From: Ramlibacter sp. WS9
GTDB lineage: Bacteria > Pseudomonadota > Gammaproteobacteria > Burkholderiales > Burkholderiaceae_C
Assembly: GCF_003797765.1 (NCBI RefSeq)
Contig: NZ_RKMB01000002.1
Location: 548,728 to 612,727, forward strand
Reading direction: 5' to 3'
DNA: 64,000 nucleotides
In this document: positions 1-8,606 of the stretch, one piece after another
How positions within the stretch are numbered: the stretch's first letter is position 1
Layout of the letters: the number at the start of each line of letters is the position of its first letter
Notes under the pieces: model-generated
Told to the model about the DNA's origin: nothing
Seen by the model: only the letters and a program-made list of their open reading frames with translations
Database searches by the model: none
Program-made: the position numbers and the translations under genes

Positions 1-143
1 GTCTCGTGGATCCGCGTGGTGACCACCTGGAGCTGCTTGTAGAACAGCGCCTCGAAAGACACGCCGCGCTTTTCCGGGGGCAGCATCAGCGAGTCGAAGA
101 ACGCCTGCGAGTCGCGCTCGGGCACCTTCAAAACGGCGTTCAT
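1..143 (-). CDS. N-terminal fragment of an unidentified cytoplasmic protein
   Basis: The reading frame runs off the left edge, so only about 47 residues are visible, beginning MNAVLKVPERDSQAFF. I do not recognise a domain in this fragment. It follows the phosphodiesterase gene directly: the stop of that gene lies at 163, so it is probably the next gene of the same signalling operon. The start is uncertain. ATG at 143 is the conventional choice, but a TTG at 173, overlapping the upstream stop, and a GTG are in frame upstream and would add up to ten residues (LIYEHVEAPF). No signal peptide or membrane segment is visible. A signalling protein with a GAF, HD or kinase domain would fit the context, but that is only inference. 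Confidence 0.5.
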   Translation of the reverse strand, partial: MNAVLKVPERDSQAFFDSLMLPPEKRGVSFEALFYKQLQVVTTRIHE

Positions 144-162
144 GAATGGGGCTTCCACGTGC

Positions 163-954
163 TCATAGATCAAATTCCTGTCCCGCCCTGAGCCAGCGGA
201 TGTCGTGCGTGACGTTCGGGCCGAACGGCTGCGTCTGGTCGAACCGCTGGATCTCGGCCATGATCAATTCGGTCTCGGCCGGCTTGGTGTGCGTGATGTA
301 GATCGGGAACGACTTGCTCTTGTCGATGCAGTCGAGCTCTTCGGCCAGAGCGTGCGGCGACAGGTGCAGGCTGCGCCGGGCCAGGTCTTGCTCGCGGTTG
401 GAGAATGCGGTCTCGATCACCAGCGCGGCGACGTTCATCGAGTTGATGCGCCGCCAGAACGCGGGGTTGCGCTCGGTGTCGCCTGTGAAGACCCAGCAAC
501 CTTTGCCCGCCGTCACCGCGTAGCCCACCGCGGGCACCGTGTGCACCGCCGGCAAGACCTCGATGCGCTTGCCGGTGATGTCCAATGTTTCGCCGACCTG
601 GATCTCGTGAAAGCTGATGAAGGGCTTGTCGGGCGACGGGATGCGGCTGAAATCGGGCCAGATCACGTTGTTGAAGATGTGGGCCTTGATCGCCGCAATC
701 GTGCCCGGCAGCGCGTACACGCGGACCGGCTTGGTCAGCTGCGACGCGATCGCGTCGATCATGAGGGGCAGCGCCGCGACGTGATCCAGGTGCGAGTGCG
801 TGAGCAGCACATGCTCGATGCCGCGCATCTCGGGCAACGTCAGGTCGCCGACCCCGGTGCCCGCGTCAACGAGCACGTCCGAGTCGATCAGGAAGGACGT
901 CGTGCGACAGTCCTTCGCGATCGCTCCGGAGCAGCCTAATACGCGGACCTTCAA
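163..954 (-). CDS. Metallo-beta-lactamase-fold phosphodiesterase (class II cAMP PDE-like)
   Basis: A 263-residue protein with the metallo-beta-lactamase signature HSHLDH near residue 60, a second metal ligand region around FTGDTERNP, and a late ITHTKP histidine. This is the layout of class II cyclic-nucleotide phosphodiesterases. The start is set by the ribosome site: the coding frame extends further upstream, but AAGGAAA lies five to six bases before a TTG at 954, and this leaves an 8-base gap to the cyclase stop at 963. An earlier start would overlap the cyclase. It sits immediately downstream of the adenylate cyclase and probably hydrolyses the cAMP that cyclase makes, in the cytoplasm. 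Activity on cAMP is inferred from fold and neighbour; tRNase Z-type or other phosphodiesterase activity is the alternative. Confidence 0.8.
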   Translation of the reverse strand: MKVRVLGCSGAIAKDCRTTSFLIDSDVLVDAGTGVGDLTLPEMRGIEHVLLTHSHLDHVAALPLMIDAIASQLTKPVRVYALPGTIAAIKAHIFNNVIWPDFSRIPSPDKPFISFHEIQVGETLDITGKRIEVLPAVHTVPAVGYAVTAGKGCWVFTGDTERNPAFWRRINSMNVAALVIETAFSNREQDLARRSLHLSPHALAEELDCIDKSKSFPIYITHTKPAETELIMAEIQRFDQTQPFGPNVTHDIRWLRAGQEFDL

Positions 955-962
955 GGGTTTCC

Positions 963-3209
963 TTACTTGGTTTCGAAATTCGTTGCCCCGTCCCACTCAG
1001 GGTCGAAGGGCAGCAGCCTCTTTGAGGCTACACGCTCTGAATACAACTCGTAAAGGTATTTTTTGGCATTCATGCGCTGCAGGTTGAGCATCAGCACGTC
1101 GCATTGCTCCCAGTTCTGCGCGCGGTAGGCCTTCAGGAAGGCCGCCCAGGTCTTGAGCTCGTCCTGGTAAGGCTTTTCCAGCCGGTCGGCGGGGGCGACC
1201 GGCCGGTAGATGGCAACCGCCTGCTCCTTGCCTTTCACGCGGACCCGATCGAGCTCCTGCCAGGCATATTCCGGCGCCAGCCGGCGGGTGGTTTCGCTCG
1301 CCACGATGTCCACGCCATACACCTTGGACAGCCCTTCCAGGCGGGAGCCGAGGTTGACCGCGTCGCCGATTACCGTGTACGCAAGCCGGGCGTTCGAGCC
1401 CATGTCGCCCACGCACATCGTTCCCGTGTTCAGGCCAATGCCGATGCCGATTTCCGGGATCCCCTTGGCCCGGTGTTCCTCGTTGACTTTGCGTACCGCG
1501 CTGGCCATTTCCATGGACGCCTTGACGGCCAGGGACGCGTGGTTCGGAATGTCCACGGGCGCCCCCCAGAAGGCCATCACGCAGTCGCCCATGTATTTGT
1601 CGATGGTGCCGCGGTTCTGCTGGATCTGGTCGGTCAAGCGGCTGAAGATGCCGTTGAGAAGCTCCTGCAGCCGGGTCGGCTCCATGGTCTCGGACATCTT
1701 CGTGAAGCCCCGCATGTCGCAGAACATCACCGTGAGTTCCTTGCTGGCGGCAGCCATCGTGTAGCTGCCCGGGTCCTTGACCATTTCGTCCACCAGTTCC
1801 GGGGGGACATAGGTGCCAAACAGGTGGGCCAGTTCGCGTTTGCTTCGGCTTTCCACAAAGTAGCCGTAACTCATGTTCAACGCAAAGGCCGTGACGGCCA
1901 TGACCAAAGCCGCCGCCAGTGGCAGCACCAGGCTCTGGCCCAGGAACAGCCAGAAGTTCAGGCCCACCACGGCGCCGATGACGACCGCGCTCAGGAGCAC
2001 GGCCCGAGGCGCCGACAGCAAAGGCAAGCCGAATGCGAGCGCGAGTCCGGCGACGACCAGGATGGCGACGTCGTAGCCCAGCGTGTAGTCCGGCTTCACC
2101 GGGATGCGGTCGTCGAGCAGGCCGGAGATCAGGTTGGCGTGTGTTTCCACACCGGGGTAGGCCTCGCCCACGGGCGTCACCCGGATATCGAGCAGGCCGG
2201 GGGCTGTGGTCCCCACCAGGACGACCTTGCCCTTGAGGGTGTCGGGTGCAATGCGCTTGAACAGCAGGTCGGTGGCGGAGACGTACCGGAACGAGCCGCC
2301 GTTGATCCCGCCCGGACCGCGGAAGGGAACCAGGATGGTGACGCCTTCCGCGACGGGGACGCCCAGGCTTTTGTTGCCCAGGCGAAGGCGAATGCCCTCC
2401 AGGCCCTGGTACGTGCGCGCCAACCAGCGCTCGTGAGGAAAGGCCGGCTCAACCGTGGGCATGCCCGACAGCATGCGGAACATCGCGAGAGACAGGGATT
2501 CGTAGAACTGGTCGTTGTACGCCGCGACCAGCGGGACCGAACGGACCACGCCGTCGATGTCCACCATCGAATTGAAGAAGCCGGCCATCGGCGCCGCCTT
2601 GGCCAGCTTGTCGAGGTTCGCGCCGTAGCTGTTCCAGCTGGTGAACTTGATCGGCCGCCCGCGCAGTGCTTCCCGCTCCATCACGGGCGCCGGCAGCACG
2701 CCCGTGCGCCGCGGCTCCTTGGCGTTGGTGAGGTAGTAGCCGAGCACCACCGGGCGCTTCTCCAGCGACTTCGCGAACACGCCGTCGTAGTCCAGCGATT
2801 CCTGCAGTTCGCTGAGTTTCTGCGTGAACCCGGCCTGGTCCTTGAGCTCGCCTTGCGCCAATTGGCGCAGGCGTTTCAGCCCCGAGCTCTCGTCGGGCTC
2901 GGCAAAGACGAAGTCGAAACCCACCAGCGCCGCTTTCTGGCGATCGAACAGCTCGTCGACGAGCTCGGCGAACCGGTGGCGCGACCAGGGCCATCCGACT
3001 TCCGCCAGGCTTTTCTCGTCGATATCGACGATGACGATTCGCTCGTCGAGCGTGCGCGGCATGGTGGCGCGCAGCCGGGCGTCATAGATGATGTCATCCA
3101 GGCGCTGCAGCACATGGACGGGCATGGCGCCCGTCGCGTGCAGCAAGGCGAACACCAGCGGAATCAGCGTGACCGCGATCCTCGACCAGTGCTTGGCAAG
3201 CAGGCCCAT
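963..3209 (-). CDS. CHASE2-domain class III adenylate/guanylate cyclase
   Basis: A 748-residue membrane protein. Order: one N-terminal membrane segment (about 8-28), a large periplasmic CHASE2 sensor (about 40-370), three membrane segments (about 375-455), then a class III nucleotidyl cyclase domain (about 490-670). The two metal aspartates sit in MFCDMRGFT and KYMGDCVMAFWG, and the later IGDAVNLGSRLE block is also intact, so it should be active. It converts ATP to cAMP (GTP less likely, because the purine-binding pattern is of the usual bacterial adenylate type). GAGG five bases before ATG 3209 supports the start. It lies between the FHA protein and the phosphodiesterase, and shares its sensor type with the kinase three genes upstream, so both probably read the same periplasmic signal. 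Confidence 0.92.
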   Translation of the reverse strand: MGLLAKHWSRIAVTLIPLVFALLHATGAMPVHVLQRLDDIIYDARLRATMPRTLDERIVIVDIDEKSLAEVGWPWSRHRFAELVDELFDRQKAALVGFDFVFAEPDESSGLKRLRQLAQGELKDQAGFTQKLSELQESLDYDGVFAKSLEKRPVVLGYYLTNAKEPRRTGVLPAPVMEREALRGRPIKFTSWNSYGANLDKLAKAAPMAGFFNSMVDIDGVVRSVPLVAAYNDQFYESLSLAMFRMLSGMPTVEPAFPHERWLARTYQGLEGIRLRLGNKSLGVPVAEGVTILVPFRGPGGINGGSFRYVSATDLLFKRIAPDTLKGKVVLVGTTAPGLLDIRVTPVGEAYPGVETHANLISGLLDDRIPVKPDYTLGYDVAILVVAGLALAFGLPLLSAPRAVLLSAVVIGAVVGLNFWLFLGQSLVLPLAAALVMAVTAFALNMSYGYFVESRSKRELAHLFGTYVPPELVDEMVKDPGSYTMAAASKELTVMFCDMRGFTKMSETMEPTRLQELLNGIFSRLTDQIQQNRGTIDKYMGDCVMAFWGAPVDIPNHASLAVKASMEMASAVRKVNEEHRAKGIPEIGIGIGLNTGTMCVGDMGSNARLAYTVIGDAVNLGSRLEGLSKVYGVDIVASETTRRLAPEYAWQELDRVRVKGKEQAVAIYRPVAPADRLEKPYQDELKTWAAFLKAYRAQNWEQCDVLMLNLQRMNAKKYLYELYSERVASKRLLPFDPEWDGATNFETK

Positions 3210-3260
3210 CAGGGCCTCGTTCTCGCGTGACGTGCAGCCGGCATTTGCGCGGCGCGGCGG

Positions 3261-3968
3261 TCAGGCCTGCACGAACTGCATCTGCGTCCCCGCCAGCTCC
3301 AGGAGGTCGCCGTTTTTCAGTGTCACGGGGTCGGCGCCGATGGCCGCACCGTTGAGCGTCGGCTTGTTCGTGCCTTCGACGTGCGCGACGACGAAGCCGT
3401 GGGGCCGCTTGGTGATGGCAGCCACCGCGACGCCGGGCTTCCCGATCGTGGTCACGACCTTGACCAGGGGCACCTCGCGGCCGGCAGCCGCACCCGACAG
3501 CACCTTGATGGCGGCCCTCAGCTGGCCGAGATCAGACGCCAACGCGTGCGCATGCGCGCCGGGGCTCACGCTCGCCGGGGCCGGCGCCGGCGCCGGCGCT
3601 GCGCCAACGGCAGGCGCGGGCAACGGCGGCACGACGGCGCCGGCCTTGAGGATCATGGTCTTCTCGAAGGTCGGCCCGGCGACCTCGTTGATGTACTTGA
3701 TCTTGTACTTGCCGATCTCGACCGTGTCGCTGTTTTGCAACAGCTGCTTCTTCACGGCCTTGCCGTTCACGTAGGTGCCGTTCGTGCTGTTGAGGTCTTC
3801 CAGGTAGACCTCGTTGCCGGTCATCTGCAGCACCGCATGTTCGCCACTGACGGCTAGGTTGTCGATCACGATGTCGTTGTAAGGCCGGCGCCCCAGAGTG
3901 GTCCGGTCCTTGGTCAACTGCACTTCCTTGATGACAACACCGTCGATCGAAACGATCATTTTCGGCAT
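3261..3968 (-). CDS. Double FHA-domain phosphothreonine-binding protein
   Basis: A soluble 235-residue protein. The first FHA domain (about 20-95) has the full set of phosphothreonine-binding residues: GRRPYND, SGEH and NSTNGTYVNG. A Pro/Ala-rich linker (about 108-140) leads to a second FHA-like domain (about 150-235) that keeps TLNG but has lost the serine-histidine pair, so it probably does not bind phosphopeptide. Between the domains is FEKTMIL (Thr 104), which resembles motifs in the tail of the neighbouring kinase. AGGAG six bases before ATG 3968 fixes the start. The gene lies between the phosphatase and the cyclase and likely links kinase phosphorylation to a downstream partner. Which partner it binds cannot be read from sequence. 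Confidence 0.88.
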   Translation of the reverse strand: MPKMIVSIDGVVIKEVQLTKDRTTLGRRPYNDIVIDNLAVSGEHAVLQMTGNEVYLEDLNSTNGTYVNGKAVKKQLLQNSDTVEIGKYKIKYINEVAGPTFEKTMILKAGAVVPPLPAPAVGAAPAPAPAPASVSPGAHAHALASDLGQLRAAIKVLSGAAAGREVPLVKVVTTIGKPGVAVAAITKRPHGFVVAHVEGTNKPTLNGAAIGADPVTLKNGDLLELAGTQMQFVQA

Positions 3969-4017
3969 GGTCTGCTCCTGTCTATATAACTCGTTATCTG
4001 CGAACTAGTACGAAAGA

Positions 4018-4803
4018 CTATTTTCCCAGCAATCTGGAAATCAAGCCGCGTTTTTTCGATTCGGTGTTGGCCTGGGCCAGCAGCACGGATATGTTGTCGC
4101 GCCCGCCGTTGGCGTTCGCGGCGTCGATCAATTGGGCCACTTTCTGTTCCAGCGGGGCGTCCGTTCCGAGGATTTTGGCGATGCCCTCATCATCCACCAT
4201 GTCCGACAGGCCGTCCGAGCACATCAGGTAGATATCGCCCGGTTCGACCTTGTGCTCGTTGACTTCCAGCAACACTGCGTCCTCCACGCCCAGGGCGCGG
4301 GTGACCAGATTCTTGTTGCTGGAGGTCGCCGCCTGCTCCGGCGTGATGAGCCCGGCATCCATCTGCTCCTGCAAAAGCGAGTGGTCCTTGGTAATCTGGA
4401 CGAATTCGCCCTCGCGCAGGCGGTAGCAGCGCGAATCCCCGATGTGCCCCAGCATCGCCCGGCCGTCCTGGAACACGCCCAATACCAGCGTCGTGCCCAT
4501 TCCGCTGTACTGCGGGTTGGAATTGGCGGCGTTGAAGATCGATCGGTTGGCGTTGTCGACGCAGATTTCCATGGCGCGGCGCACTTCGCGGGCATTGGCG
4601 TGGCGACCCGCCTGAGACAACCAGCGCCCCAGTTCCGACTTGATGAACGTCGTGGCCATGCCGCTGGCGATCTCGCCGGCGTTGTAGCCGCCCATTCCGT
4701 CGGCCAGGATGGCCAGGCGGACCGGCTCGTCGAAGGTGACGGAGTCTTCGTTGTTCTCCCGTGCGAGACCCGGGTCGGTGCGTATGCAAAACTCGTAGTT
4801 CAT
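4018..4803 (-). CDS. PP2C-family serine/threonine protein phosphatase
   Basis: A 261-residue soluble phosphatase of the Stp1/PrpC type. Metal-binding motifs are complete: RENNEDS, ADGMGGYNAGE, GDSRCYR, SDGLSDMVDD and GGRDNIS. It removes phosphate from Ser/Thr residues and most likely opposes the kinase encoded directly upstream (the kinase stop is at 4832). I take ATG 4803 (MNYEFCIRTDPG) as the start. A TTG at 4818 is in frame and would add MIRQP, and neither choice has an ideally spaced ribosome site. The C-terminal KKRGLISRLLGK is basic and short. The kinase-phosphatase-FHA order is the same logic as in type VI secretion and pknB clusters, but no secretion genes are present here. Confidence 0.9.
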   Translation of the reverse strand: MNYEFCIRTDPGLARENNEDSVTFDEPVRLAILADGMGGYNAGEIASGMATTFIKSELGRWLSQAGRHANAREVRRAMEICVDNANRSIFNAANSNPQYSGMGTTLVLGVFQDGRAMLGHIGDSRCYRLREGEFVQITKDHSLLQEQMDAGLITPEQAATSSNKNLVTRALGVEDAVLLEVNEHKVEPGDIYLMCSDGLSDMVDDEGIAKILGTDAPLEQKVAQLIDAANANGGRDNISVLLAQANTESKKRGLISRLLGK

Positions 4804-4831
4804 AGGTTGCCGGATCAAGCCTCAAGGTGGT

Positions 4832-7630
4832 TCATGCGCCGCCCGCACCGCCGGACCCGCCGGGCTTGCGGACCACGTCGGTTTTGGCGAAGGCCGGATC
4901 GCCCCCATCCTTTTTCTGCGTCGGATCATAGCCCGGCGCGGGGACCGCGGGCCGCCGCATGCCGACCACGGTCGGTTCGAAGTCGGGTTCGCCCCTGGGC
5001 GGGCGGACGCTCGTGGCCATCCCGACGGTCTTGTCGAAGTTGGGAACATTGACCTCGTTGTCGGGCCGCATCACGACGCCCGGAGGCGTCGCGAGGGCGG
5101 ACCGCGGCGCAGGCGCGGGCAACGGCGCGCCGCTCATTTCGGCCAGCATGGAGCGGAGGTCGGCCGCGAACTGGTCGCCGTCCTGGTAGCGGGTCTCGGG
5201 CCGTTTGCTCAGGGCCAGCGCGACCACGTTGGCCAGCCGCTCGGAAATTTCGCGGCGAATGATGCGGATGTCGGGCGCTTCCTCGTTCGCGATCTTGTAC
5301 ATCAGCTCCGCCATCGAGTCGCCGCGGAACGGCAGCACGCCGGCAAGCATCTGGAACAGCATCACACCCAGCGAATAGATATCGGAGCGCCCGTCCACCT
5401 TCTTGCCCGCGATCTGTTCGGGCGACATGAAGCTGGGCGTGCCCAGCACCAGGCCGGTCTTGGTCTTACTCGAGTCGGTGATGCGTGCGATGCCGAAATC
5501 GGTGACCTTCACCGTGTCGCTGTCGAACTCGTACATGATGTTGGCCGGTTTGATGTCCCGGTGCACCACGTTCTGCCGGTGCGCGTACGCCAGCGCCTCG
5601 GCCACGCGTGCCACGATCGACAGCACCTTGGGCACGGGCAGCAGGTGCCCGTCCTTGCAGACATCGGCCAGGTCCTTGCCCTTGAGGAACTCCATCGCGA
5701 TGTAGGCCAGCTCGTGTTCCTCGCCGGCGTCGAAGATGGTCACGATGTTCTGGTGCTGCAGCCGGCCCGCGGTCTCGGCTTCGCGGAAGAACCGTTCGCG
5801 CGCATCGGCGAGCTCCTCGCCTTCGAACTCGTCGCCCAAGGCCATCGTCTTGATGGCCACCACGCGGCCGATTTTCGGATCCCTGCCGAGGTAGACCACG
5901 CCCATCGCGCCCTTGCCCAGCTCCTTTTCCACCTGGTAGCGGCCCAGCATCGGCTTCTCGACCCCGCCGCCGTCGAGAAGCATGGTCCCGCCGGGGCGTC
6001 CACCGCTGCCGAGGATGACGGTCTCTGAGAGGTTCTTGGCACGGCTGATCTTGCTCTGCAGGTCCTTGTAGCCCTTGTCGTAAGTGGCCATGTACTCGTA
6101 CACGGCCTGCGCCTTGTTGAACTGCCGCTTGCGCTCGAAGTCGAGCGCAAGGTTGTACAGGTTGTCCATGAGCGCGTCGCCCAGGGGCACCTTGCGGTAG
6201 TAGTCGAACGACAGGTCCAGGTCGCCCTTGCCCTGCATGGCCAGGCCCATCATCCGGTTGGCCTCGGCCGAGGCTTCGTCCGATTTGAGCTTGCCCGCTT
6301 CGGTCATGAGGAAGCGCTTGGTGGTGAGGGCGAGATGGCCGATGACCAGCAATGCCGCCGGCATGACGAAACGCAGCCACAAGGCCGATCCGGACAGCAG
6401 GAAGAATTCGGTAGCCAGCAAGACCACCAACAGGGCGGAGGTGATGATGGCGCCCATGCCCGCCGACAGGCGCGGCAGCAGTGCGATCAAGTACGCGGCC
6501 ACCAGCAGGAACGCCGCGAATGACGCCAGCACACCCCAGCTCGGCTCGACGACGAAATGCTCGCTGAGGATGTTGGAGGTGACGTGCGCCATCATTTCCG
6601 CAGGGCTCAGAGCGGGGTAACCGGGCACCGGGAAAGTGGTGCCGACGCCTTGCGCTGTGGGGCCGATCAGAACGATCTTGTCTGCGTACTTGCTGGCGGG
6701 GATCTTGCCGCTGAGCACGTCGTAGAACGAATCGACAGCGAACGCCGGCTTGCCGGCCTGGCTGCGATAGAACTGCGGCAGGATGCGGGCAAATTCGTCG
6801 GTCTTGACCTTGAGCTTGCCAACCTGCAGGCCCTCGCCCGCGATGACCTTGATGTCCGGGGTGCCGAGGTTCAGGCTCTTTGCGGCAACCAGAAGCGCCA
6901 TCGAAGGCACGGCGCGACCGTAATAGTTGACGAGAAGGGGGTCGGCCCGCACGGCGCCGTCTGCGTCATTGGTCTGGTTCAGGTGCCCCAAGCCCGCAGC
7001 GGCGTTCGCGATGCTTTCGATCGGGTACTGGCCTTGCAAGGCGGGCCACGAAAAACCGTTCCGCTCATCGATCGTGCTTTTGGCAACCGCCGGAGGGAGG
7101 TCCTTATCGGCCTTGCCGAGCGGCTCGCCCAGCACGAAAGCAGACGGCACCAGCACATTCCCGGCCTTGGCCATGCTGGCAGCCAACTTGCCGTCGTTGT
7201 CGAGGGCGCTCTCGGCTTCGGCCATCAGCTTGGCCACGGCCTCTTCGTCCGCGTTCGGCCCGAGCGCTTCCTTGATCTTGCGGATGTAAACGAGGCCGCG
7301 CTCGGTTTGGGGCTCGGTGAAGAAGACGTTGTAGGCGATGGTCTTGGCCTTGGCCGCCGCGAGCTTGTCGATCAGCTCGGCGTGCACGTCCCGGGGCCAC
7401 GGCCAGCGGCCGATGTTGGCGACGCTCTGGTCGTCGATGGCGATGATGGCGATCCGGTCGGACGGATGGCGCGAGCTCTGCACGCTCGCGATGTCATAAA
7501 AACGGCGCTCCAGCGTCTCGAAAGCGTCGGTGGCCTTCCAGAGCATGAAGACCGCCACCACGATCAGGACGCCCGCGAACCAATCCGCACGCCAGAACCG
7601 GCCACGTTTCGCTGAAGAAGATTTGCTCAC
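4832..7630 (-). CDS. CHASE2-domain serine/threonine protein kinase
   Basis: A 932-residue membrane kinase. One N-terminal membrane segment (about 17-33), a periplasmic CHASE2 sensor (about 40-350), three membrane segments (about 365-450), a helical TPR-like stretch (around DLSFDYYRKVPLGDAL), then a Hanks-type kinase domain (about 560-820) with GKGAMGVVY, VAIK, HRDIKPAN, DFGIAR and SPEQ all intact. The Pro-rich tail carries FDKTVGM (Thr 868), FEPTVVG (Thr 887) and FAKTDVV (Thr 917), possible autophosphorylation sites. The open frame continues upstream into antisense of the TerC gene. I start at GTG 7630 because GAGGGG precedes it closely and the protein then begins just ahead of the membrane segment. 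It heads the signalling operon. The ligand is unknown. Confidence 0.92.
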   Translation of the reverse strand: MSKSSSAKRGRFWRADWFAGVLIVVAVFMLWKATDAFETLERRFYDIASVQSSRHPSDRIAIIAIDDQSVANIGRWPWPRDVHAELIDKLAAAKAKTIAYNVFFTEPQTERGLVYIRKIKEALGPNADEEAVAKLMAEAESALDNDGKLAASMAKAGNVLVPSAFVLGEPLGKADKDLPPAVAKSTIDERNGFSWPALQGQYPIESIANAAAGLGHLNQTNDADGAVRADPLLVNYYGRAVPSMALLVAAKSLNLGTPDIKVIAGEGLQVGKLKVKTDEFARILPQFYRSQAGKPAFAVDSFYDVLSGKIPASKYADKIVLIGPTAQGVGTTFPVPGYPALSPAEMMAHVTSNILSEHFVVEPSWGVLASFAAFLLVAAYLIALLPRLSAGMGAIITSALLVVLLATEFFLLSGSALWLRFVMPAALLVIGHLALTTKRFLMTEAGKLKSDEASAEANRMMGLAMQGKGDLDLSFDYYRKVPLGDALMDNLYNLALDFERKRQFNKAQAVYEYMATYDKGYKDLQSKISRAKNLSETVILGSGGRPGGTMLLDGGGVEKPMLGRYQVEKELGKGAMGVVYLGRDPKIGRVVAIKTMALGDEFEGEELADARERFFREAETAGRLQHQNIVTIFDAGEEHELAYIAMEFLKGKDLADVCKDGHLLPVPKVLSIVARVAEALAYAHRQNVVHRDIKPANIMYEFDSDTVKVTDFGIARITDSSKTKTGLVLGTPSFMSPEQIAGKKVDGRSDIYSLGVMLFQMLAGVLPFRGDSMAELMYKIANEEAPDIRIIRREISERLANVVALALSKRPETRYQDGDQFAADLRSMLAEMSGAPLPAPAPRSALATPPGVVMRPDNEVNVPNFDKTVGMATSVRPPRGEPDFEPTVVGMRRPAVPAPGYDPTQKKDGGDPAFAKTDVVRKPGGSGGAGGA

Positions 7631-7809
7631 TGGCCCCTCGTCAGAGAACTGTTCAAAACACCGCGGACTCGCAGCGTTTCCACACCCGCGACGCCAGGAA
7701 AGGGGTGCAGGCCTCTGTTTGGACGTTAACAGACGCCCATTCGCCGGACAAGCGACTTTGTCACGGCTTCGGAACGAATTGTTGCAATTTCGCCCGTGCC
7801 GCGCGCCAT

Positions 7810-8514
7810 TCACCCAGCGTCGGCAGGCGCCGCGGCGCGCGGCTTGAACACCTTGGCAAGAATCAGGACGAGGATCGCGCCCGCTGCCGCCGCGGCGTAT
7901 TCCCAAGCCTTGTCGGCAGGCAGGTAGGGCTTCATCGCCGGATCGGTGTAGATCATCTGGCCGGCGATCCATCCCAGCAGCATCGCGCCGAGCGTGATGA
8001 TGATGGGAAAGCGGTCCATCAGCTTCAGAACGATCTGGCTGCCTGCCACGATGATCGGGATGCTCACCAGCAAGCCGAAGATCACCAACGGCAACTGGTG
8101 GCTGCCCGCGCTTTCGGCGGCGCCCGCGATGGCCAGCACGTTGTCCACGCTCATCACCAGGTCGGCGATGATCACTGTCTTCACGGCACCCCATAGCTTG
8201 TCGCTGGTGGCGATGTTGCCGTGGTCTTCCTCTTCATGGGGCACGAGCAGCTTCACGCCGATCCACACCAGGAGCAGCCCCCCAACCACCTTGAGGTAAG
8301 GGACGGCCAGCAAGGCCAACGCGAATGCGATCAGCACCACCCGCAGGATGATGGCGCCCATGGTGCCGTAGATGATGCCCAGCCTGCGCTGCGTGGGCGG
8401 CAGCCCGCGGCAGGCCAATGCGATGACGACGGCGTTGTCGCCGCCCAGCAGGATGTCGATCAGGATGATCTGGCCGACGGCAATCCAGAAAGGGGCGGTC
8501 AGGAATGCTTCCAT
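7810..8514 (-). CDS. TerC-family integral membrane protein (YjbE/YkoY type)
   Basis: A 234-residue protein made almost wholly of membrane helices, with the TerC hallmark GGDNAVVIALACRGLP near the N-terminus and a second acidic repeat MSVDNVLAIAGAA in the middle. The two Asp-Asn pairs in paired three-helix repeats are the proposed metal-binding sites of this family, which is linked to Mn2+ or Ca2+ export and to metalation of exported proteins. It ends with a short basic, Ala-rich tail. Start is ATG 8514. The upstream gap to sucD is only 92 bases and is mostly a terminator hairpin, so a manganese riboswitch of the kind found before some terC homologues does not fit. A 179-base gap with no recognisable gene separates it from the kinase. 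Confidence 0.88.
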   Translation of the reverse strand: MEAFLTAPFWIAVGQIILIDILLGGDNAVVIALACRGLPPTQRRLGIIYGTMGAIILRVVLIAFALALLAVPYLKVVGGLLLVWIGVKLLVPHEEEDHGNIATSDKLWGAVKTVIIADLVMSVDNVLAIAGAAESAGSHQLPLVIFGLLVSIPIIVAGSQIVLKLMDRFPIIITLGAMLLGWIAGQMIYTDPAMKPYLPADKAWEYAAAAAGAILVLILAKVFKPRAAAPADAG

Positions 8515-8546
8515 GCTGGGACGTCTCCGGAAGAACAGCTCGAATC

Positions 8547-8582
8547 AAAAAAGCCGATTGTCCGTCAGGACGATCGGCTTTC
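8547..8582 (-). terminator. Rho-independent terminator after sucD
   Basis: On the minus strand a 14-base stem, AAAGCCGATCGTCC against GGACAATCGGCTTT with one C-A mismatch and a TGAC loop, is followed by a run of T. It begins about 25 bases after the sucD stop and ends the sucCD transcript before terC. It is the clearest intrinsic terminator in the window. Confidence 0.88.
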
Positions 8583-8606
8583 GGATGTGGAAAACCGCAG
8601 AACTCT

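Noticed and set aside
1104..3230. A very long plus-strand open frame (708 codons) opposite the adenylate cyclase
   Set aside because: It is the antisense of the cyclase; its translation is rich in Arg, His, Gln and Val with no domain, as expected from high-GC antisense frames.
8515..8606. Possible manganese riboswitch before terC
   Set aside because: The gap is 92 bases and is mostly the sucD terminator; there is no room for the yybP-ykoY fold.
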